Assembly: GCA_022072085.1 (NCBI GenBank)
Contig: JAJVII010000028.1
Span: forward strand, 1 to 53,091
Reading direction: 5' to 3'
Origin: Phycisphaerae bacterium
GTDB taxonomy: Bacteria; Planctomycetota; Phycisphaerae; JAJVII01
DNA: 53,091 nt
Position 1 is the first letter of the stretch, and every line of letters begins with the position of its first letter. The position numbers were made by a program, and so were the translations under genes. The notes beneath the pieces were generated by a model, which was not told the DNA's origin, searched no databases, and worked only from the letters and a program-made list of their open reading frames with translations. This document shows positions 50,201 through 53,091 of this stretch, piece by piece.

Positions 50201-52675
50201 TCACTTGGCCCTGGCCGCCTCGTAGAACATCCATGTGGTCAGGATGGACGTGTCCACCGTGGATCGCCCCTCGAAGCCCACCCGGCGGGCGACCACGTCA
50301 TCGGCTGCGAACTGCTTCGTATCCCGGTACCCGCGCTTGGTTCCGCGGTTGTAGCACGTCTTGGCCAGATCCAGCCACGCCCGGTCGCCCGTCAGGCAGT
50401 ACGCTTGGGCGAAGATGTCCACGGCGCTGATTGTATAGCTGGGCTCGTGCGTCCCGCCCGGGCCGGGGCAGTTCTTGTGCTCGTCCTCCCAGTCCCAGAT
50501 GTTGAAGGGCTGGTCCTTGCCGGTCACGCCCACCAGCGTCTTGTAGGAGATGAACTGGCAGTGCTTGCACCACTGGTAGTCGCGAGCGAAGGTCGCCATC
50601 TCCAGAAACCGCTCCCGCGCCTGGGCGTCGCCGGTCAGCCGGTAGTAGGAATCAAACGCGTAGGCTTGTTCGTGCTGCTCCCAGGAGCCCTTGTCGCACA
50701 TGATCGGCCATCGCTCCTGGCCGTGAGTCACGAACCCCTCCCCGTCGCCCAGGTGCAGTTCCAGGCCGTTCTCCTTGAGGTGTGCGGCCAGCCGCGGGGA
50801 GATCTTGCCGGGCGTCATCGGCTCCGTCCACTTCTCAAGACCCAGGGGGCCGCCGACGTAGAAGCCGCACGCCTTGCTCCAGTCCGAGGCCTTCATGGCC
50901 TTCTCGAACATCTGGTCGCACCATGACCGGTCCTTGGGATCGCGGGTCAGGCTGGCAAGACGGATGCCCGCGGCCCAGGGACGTGCGAACCTGCGGGCCC
51001 CGAACAGATTGATCGGAGACCCCGTCTTGGGGAAGGCCCTGGCTGCCAACACGCGGGCGTGTTCCACCAGGTCCCGGCCGGCCTCCAGGGCGTCGACGTC
51101 GCCGGTCAGACAGTAGTAGTCGAAGATGCCCACGCCCCAGAAGTGGCAGATCTCCGCGCGGCTGTCGACCCACATGTACGACTTGGGGTTATACCAATCG
51201 ACCTTCAGGCCCGAGTTCTTCCGAACATCCGAGAACTCGAACCCGTCGGTCCGGTAGGCATAGTGCGTCTTGTAATACGCGGCATAGGCCTGGGCCCAAT
51301 CGAGCATGGCCCGTTGGCCGCTGCGTACGTACTGGAGCAGGAACCCCTGCGCGTAGTCCGCCTCGGTCTCGTTGTGGATCAGCGCCCGCCGGATATAGGC
51401 CGCCGGCTCGTGCTTCACCTTGGGGAAGTCCTTCTGTTTCGGGGGAGTTTCCCAGCCGTGCCAGCCCCACTTCTTGTACACTGCGATTTCTTCATCCACC
51501 GTGGCGAAATGGCCCTTGCTGAGTGCCCCCGTCTCGCTGATCCAGGCCCCGTCGGGCAAGGCGTGGAGCCAGGAACGCAGCGCGGAATCACGCTTGCCGT
51601 TGGTCTGGGCGTCCCGGACACCGCCGTAGAAGTCCAGCCACACCTCGGTGTCCTTGTGGGCGCAGTCCATCAGGTTGAACCGCCCGTCACCGTAGCCGTA
51701 CTTGGAACCTTCCGGCGGAACTGCCCAGACGGCGGCACGTTCCCCGGTGACCTCGATCCGGATCGCCTCGGGGGCGGCAAGTCTCGGCAGCCGCGGGAAG
51801 CGGTCCGCCCCTCCCGGGAAGCATCCTCCACTGTGGCGGAACGCGACAAGGACTCCGCGCTGTCCGTCCCCGCAGGCCGCCCAGTGCTCGCCGCTTCCCT
51901 GCGATCCGCCGTTGAACCCCAGTGCAAGCCCCAGTGAGGCCTCCTTGATCTTCGCGTCGAATCCCTGCTCCGGCTCGGAGTTTCGCAGGGAGTGCTCCAC
52001 GCGCACCACCGACAGCCCCGCCCAGAAGGTGAGCCGGGTTGTGTAGAAGAGGTAGTGATTGCCGCCTTCATCGAGGTATGGCCCCTCCACGCGCAGGGTG
52101 GCGCGCACCGGGCCGCGGTATTCCCAGGAGACGCGGTCCGGTTTGCCGGCCTTGAAGCTCTTGCCGGCGCCGTCGCTGAGCTCCAGCGTGCCTGGGCCGG
52201 CGAGTTTCTTCCCGGCCATTTCAACGGACTCCAGCAGGCTGAAGTTCTTCTTGTTGACCGTAAACTTGGCTGCCCCGGTGTCCACCGTGACCGCCTCGTC
52301 GGTTTCGGCGATCTGCAGGGGCATGGCCGGGCCCACGGCCTTGCCCGGCTGGACCGAGAATTCGGCCTTGCCCCCGGCAGGCACATCAGTCAGGAAGTCG
52401 ACCAATGCCCACTGCACCGAGCCGTCCGCATACCCGGCGAGCTTTGTAAACTGCGCCGCCAGCGGCCTGCCGTCCTTTGTGAAGAGCGAGAGTTCGTCAA
52501 CGCTCTTGACCTGCCCGGGTTTGAAGGGCACGCCGCCCGAGGCTGGCTCGCACTTGCGATCAACGCCTGCCGGCTCGACAACGGTGACCGGAACCTGGAA
52601 CTCTGCGGCTCGGACCAGAACTGGCCAACTGATCGCGCCTGCCAAGACCAGAACGACTCTCGCAGCCATCTTCAT
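50201..52675 (-). CDS. Exported RIFT-barrel polysaccharide lyase-like protein (PcRGLX/YetA type)
   Basis: An 824-residue protein with a signal peptide (about 1-23). The N-terminal part has the RIFT-barrel-like pattern of the YetA/PcRGLX family: GGVPFKPGQVKSVDELSLF and GSVQWALVDFL. A beta-rich middle (TRLTFWAGLSVVRVEHSLR) and a helical C-terminal barrel with many Trp, His and Tyr (YDYYCLTGDVDAL-like helices, AYCLTGDRAWLDLAKTCYN) follow. The characterised relative is an exo-rhamnogalacturonan lyase (PL26). Whether this protein cleaves pectin-like glycans is unproven. It is adjacent to the truncated sulfatase gene and to the Kelch/NHL genes, which supports a role in polysaccharide breakdown. Confidence 0.7.
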   Translation of the reverse strand: MKMAARVVLVLAGAISWPVLVRAAEFQVPVTVVEPAGVDRKCEPASGGVPFKPGQVKSVDELSLFTKDGRPLAAQFTKLAGYADGSVQWALVDFLTDVPAGGKAEFSVQPGKAVGPAMPLQIAETDEAVTVDTGAAKFTVNKKNFSLLESVEMAGKKLAGPGTLELSDGAGKSFKAGKPDRVSWEYRGPVRATLRVEGPYLDEGGNHYLFYTTRLTFWAGLSVVRVEHSLRNSEPEQGFDAKIKEASLGLALGFNGGSQGSGEHWAACGDGQRGVLVAFRHSGGCFPGGADRFPRLPRLAAPEAIRIEVTGERAAVWAVPPEGSKYGYGDGRFNLMDCAHKDTEVWLDFYGGVRDAQTNGKRDSALRSWLHALPDGAWISETGALSKGHFATVDEEIAVYKKWGWHGWETPPKQKDFPKVKHEPAAYIRRALIHNETEADYAQGFLLQYVRSGQRAMLDWAQAYAAYYKTHYAYRTDGFEFSDVRKNSGLKVDWYNPKSYMWVDSRAEICHFWGVGIFDYYCLTGDVDALEAGRDLVEHARVLAARAFPKTGSPINLFGARRFARPWAAGIRLASLTRDPKDRSWCDQMFEKAMKASDWSKACGFYVGGPLGLEKWTEPMTPGKISPRLAAHLKENGLELHLGDGEGFVTHGQERWPIMCDKGSWEQHEQAYAFDSYYRLTGDAQARERFLEMATFARDYQWCKHCQFISYKTLVGVTGKDQPFNIWDWEDEHKNCPGPGGTHEPSYTISAVDIFAQAYCLTGDRAWLDLAKTCYNRGTKRGYRDTKQFAADDVVARRVGFEGRSTVDTSILTTWMFYEAARAK

Positions 52676-52831
52676 CTCTGTTCTCCGGTAACCTTCTGAT
52701 TGCTGGTTGGGCGAAGGTTATGGCAAAGGGGCTCTGACAGAACCTACAGGGGACACAGCGCGGGGGGACAGCAGAAGAATCTCGGAAGTCGCAATGCTGT
52801 CGCTGGCCGGATTCCCTCTCTCATTCCAGCT

Positions 52832-53091
52832 CTACTTGCCCGGTCCGCCGCCGAATTCGCCGAACGGGTAGCTGTAGGTCGAGCAGTGTTCCCGCAGCAG
52901 GGCCTGCAATTCCTTGACCGTTGCGGCTTGAGCCGGGTCCTTGAACAGGTTCTTCTTCTCGTCCGGGTCGGCCTTCAGGTCGAACAGCAGATCGTTCTGG
53001 CCGCCGTAAACATTCCGCATTCTCGTATCCGGGTAGCCCTTCACGCTGCGAACGGCGATATACTTCCATCGCTCGGTGCGAACCGCCCGGG
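52832..53091 (-). CDS. Sulfatase, C-terminal fragment (continues beyond window)
   Basis: Only the last 86 codons are present. AVRTERWKYIAVRS and the block QNDLLFDLKADPDEKKNLF are the typical C-terminal strands of family S1 arylsulfatases, where a hairpin supports the active site. The formylglycine-bearing N-terminal domain lies beyond the right edge. It precedes the RG-lyase-like gene by 156 bases on the same strand, so it is probably the first or an early gene of the carbohydrate-degradation run. Planctomycetes are known for many such sulfatases. Confidence 0.85.
   Translation of the reverse strand, partial: RAVRTERWKYIAVRSVKGYPDTRMRNVYGGQNDLLFDLKADPDEKKNLFKDPAQAATVKELQALLREHCSTYSYPFGEFGGGPGK

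Noticed and set aside
1-53091. CRISPR array, rRNA operon or replication origin
   Set aside because: No regularly spaced short repeats, rRNA-like segments or DnaA-box clusters were seen while reading the window.

Overview
This is a GC-rich (roughly two-thirds G+C by eye) bacterial chromosome segment, most likely from a planctomycete-type organism, possibly a Phycisphaerae-like lineage. That reading rests on the many large exported PQQ, NHL and Kelch beta-propeller proteins, the sulfatase, the GH42 and DUF4091-type carbohydrate enzymes, a B12-dependent ribonucleotide reductase, and a planctomycete-style long tyrosine integrase. No rRNA is present, so the placement is an inference.

Layout. 1-5.7 kb: a truncated HEAT-like exported protein, class II ribonucleotide reductase nrdJ with an intrinsic terminator, and a small lipoprotein, all on the minus strand. 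Three intergenic regions (345-496, 4819-5056, 14889-14999) carry related G/A-rich modules directly upstream of sigma70-like promoters for genes of exported proteins. One module copy is interrupted by a 70-bp palindrome that looks like a MITE. 5.68-10.33 kb: a 4.6-kb integrative element in tRNA-Cys(GCA), bounded by perfect 45-bp direct repeats. It carries a RelE/ParE toxin, an Xre antitoxin, two tyrosine recombinases and a small Xre protein.

The most unusual observation is at this element. The att core lies inside the integrase reading frame. Joining the two ends, as in the excised circle, fuses the integrase in frame to a 92-residue C-terminal tail encoded at the far (left) end. Integration replaces that tail with residues encoded by the host tRNA gene and the DNA beyond it. 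Integration also leaves the native tRNA-Cys promoter and 5' half at the left end, pointing into the element, so the rebuilt tRNA at the right must use an element-borne promoter.

10.3-30.3 kb: exported proteins. These are an HExxH metallopeptidase-like giant with a lipoprotein partner, a PQQ propeller with a methyltransferase-like N-terminal region, a FlgD-Ig/NHL protein, GH42 beta-galactosidase, a Kelch-like protein, a lipoprotein-type SAM methyltransferase, bacterioferritin and a DUF4091-like glycosidase. 30.7-33.4 kb: a tightly coupled three-gene terpenoid operon (lycopene-cyclase-like membrane protein, CrtC/AttH-like hydratase, polyprenyl diphosphate synthase). 33.8-36.4 kb: another NHL protein.

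36.5-41.0 kb: a minus-strand molybdenum hydroxylase operon (2Fe-2S subunit, Tat-exported molybdopterin subunit, XdhC, MocA), with a MITE-like inverted repeat in the middle. 41-53.1 kb: a long minus-strand run of exported proteins (truncated sulfatase, RG-lyase-like protein, Kelch, NHL, Kelch, NHL, esterase) that looks like one carbohydrate-degradation operon. Within it Kelch-like and FlgD-NHL genes alternate as pairs.
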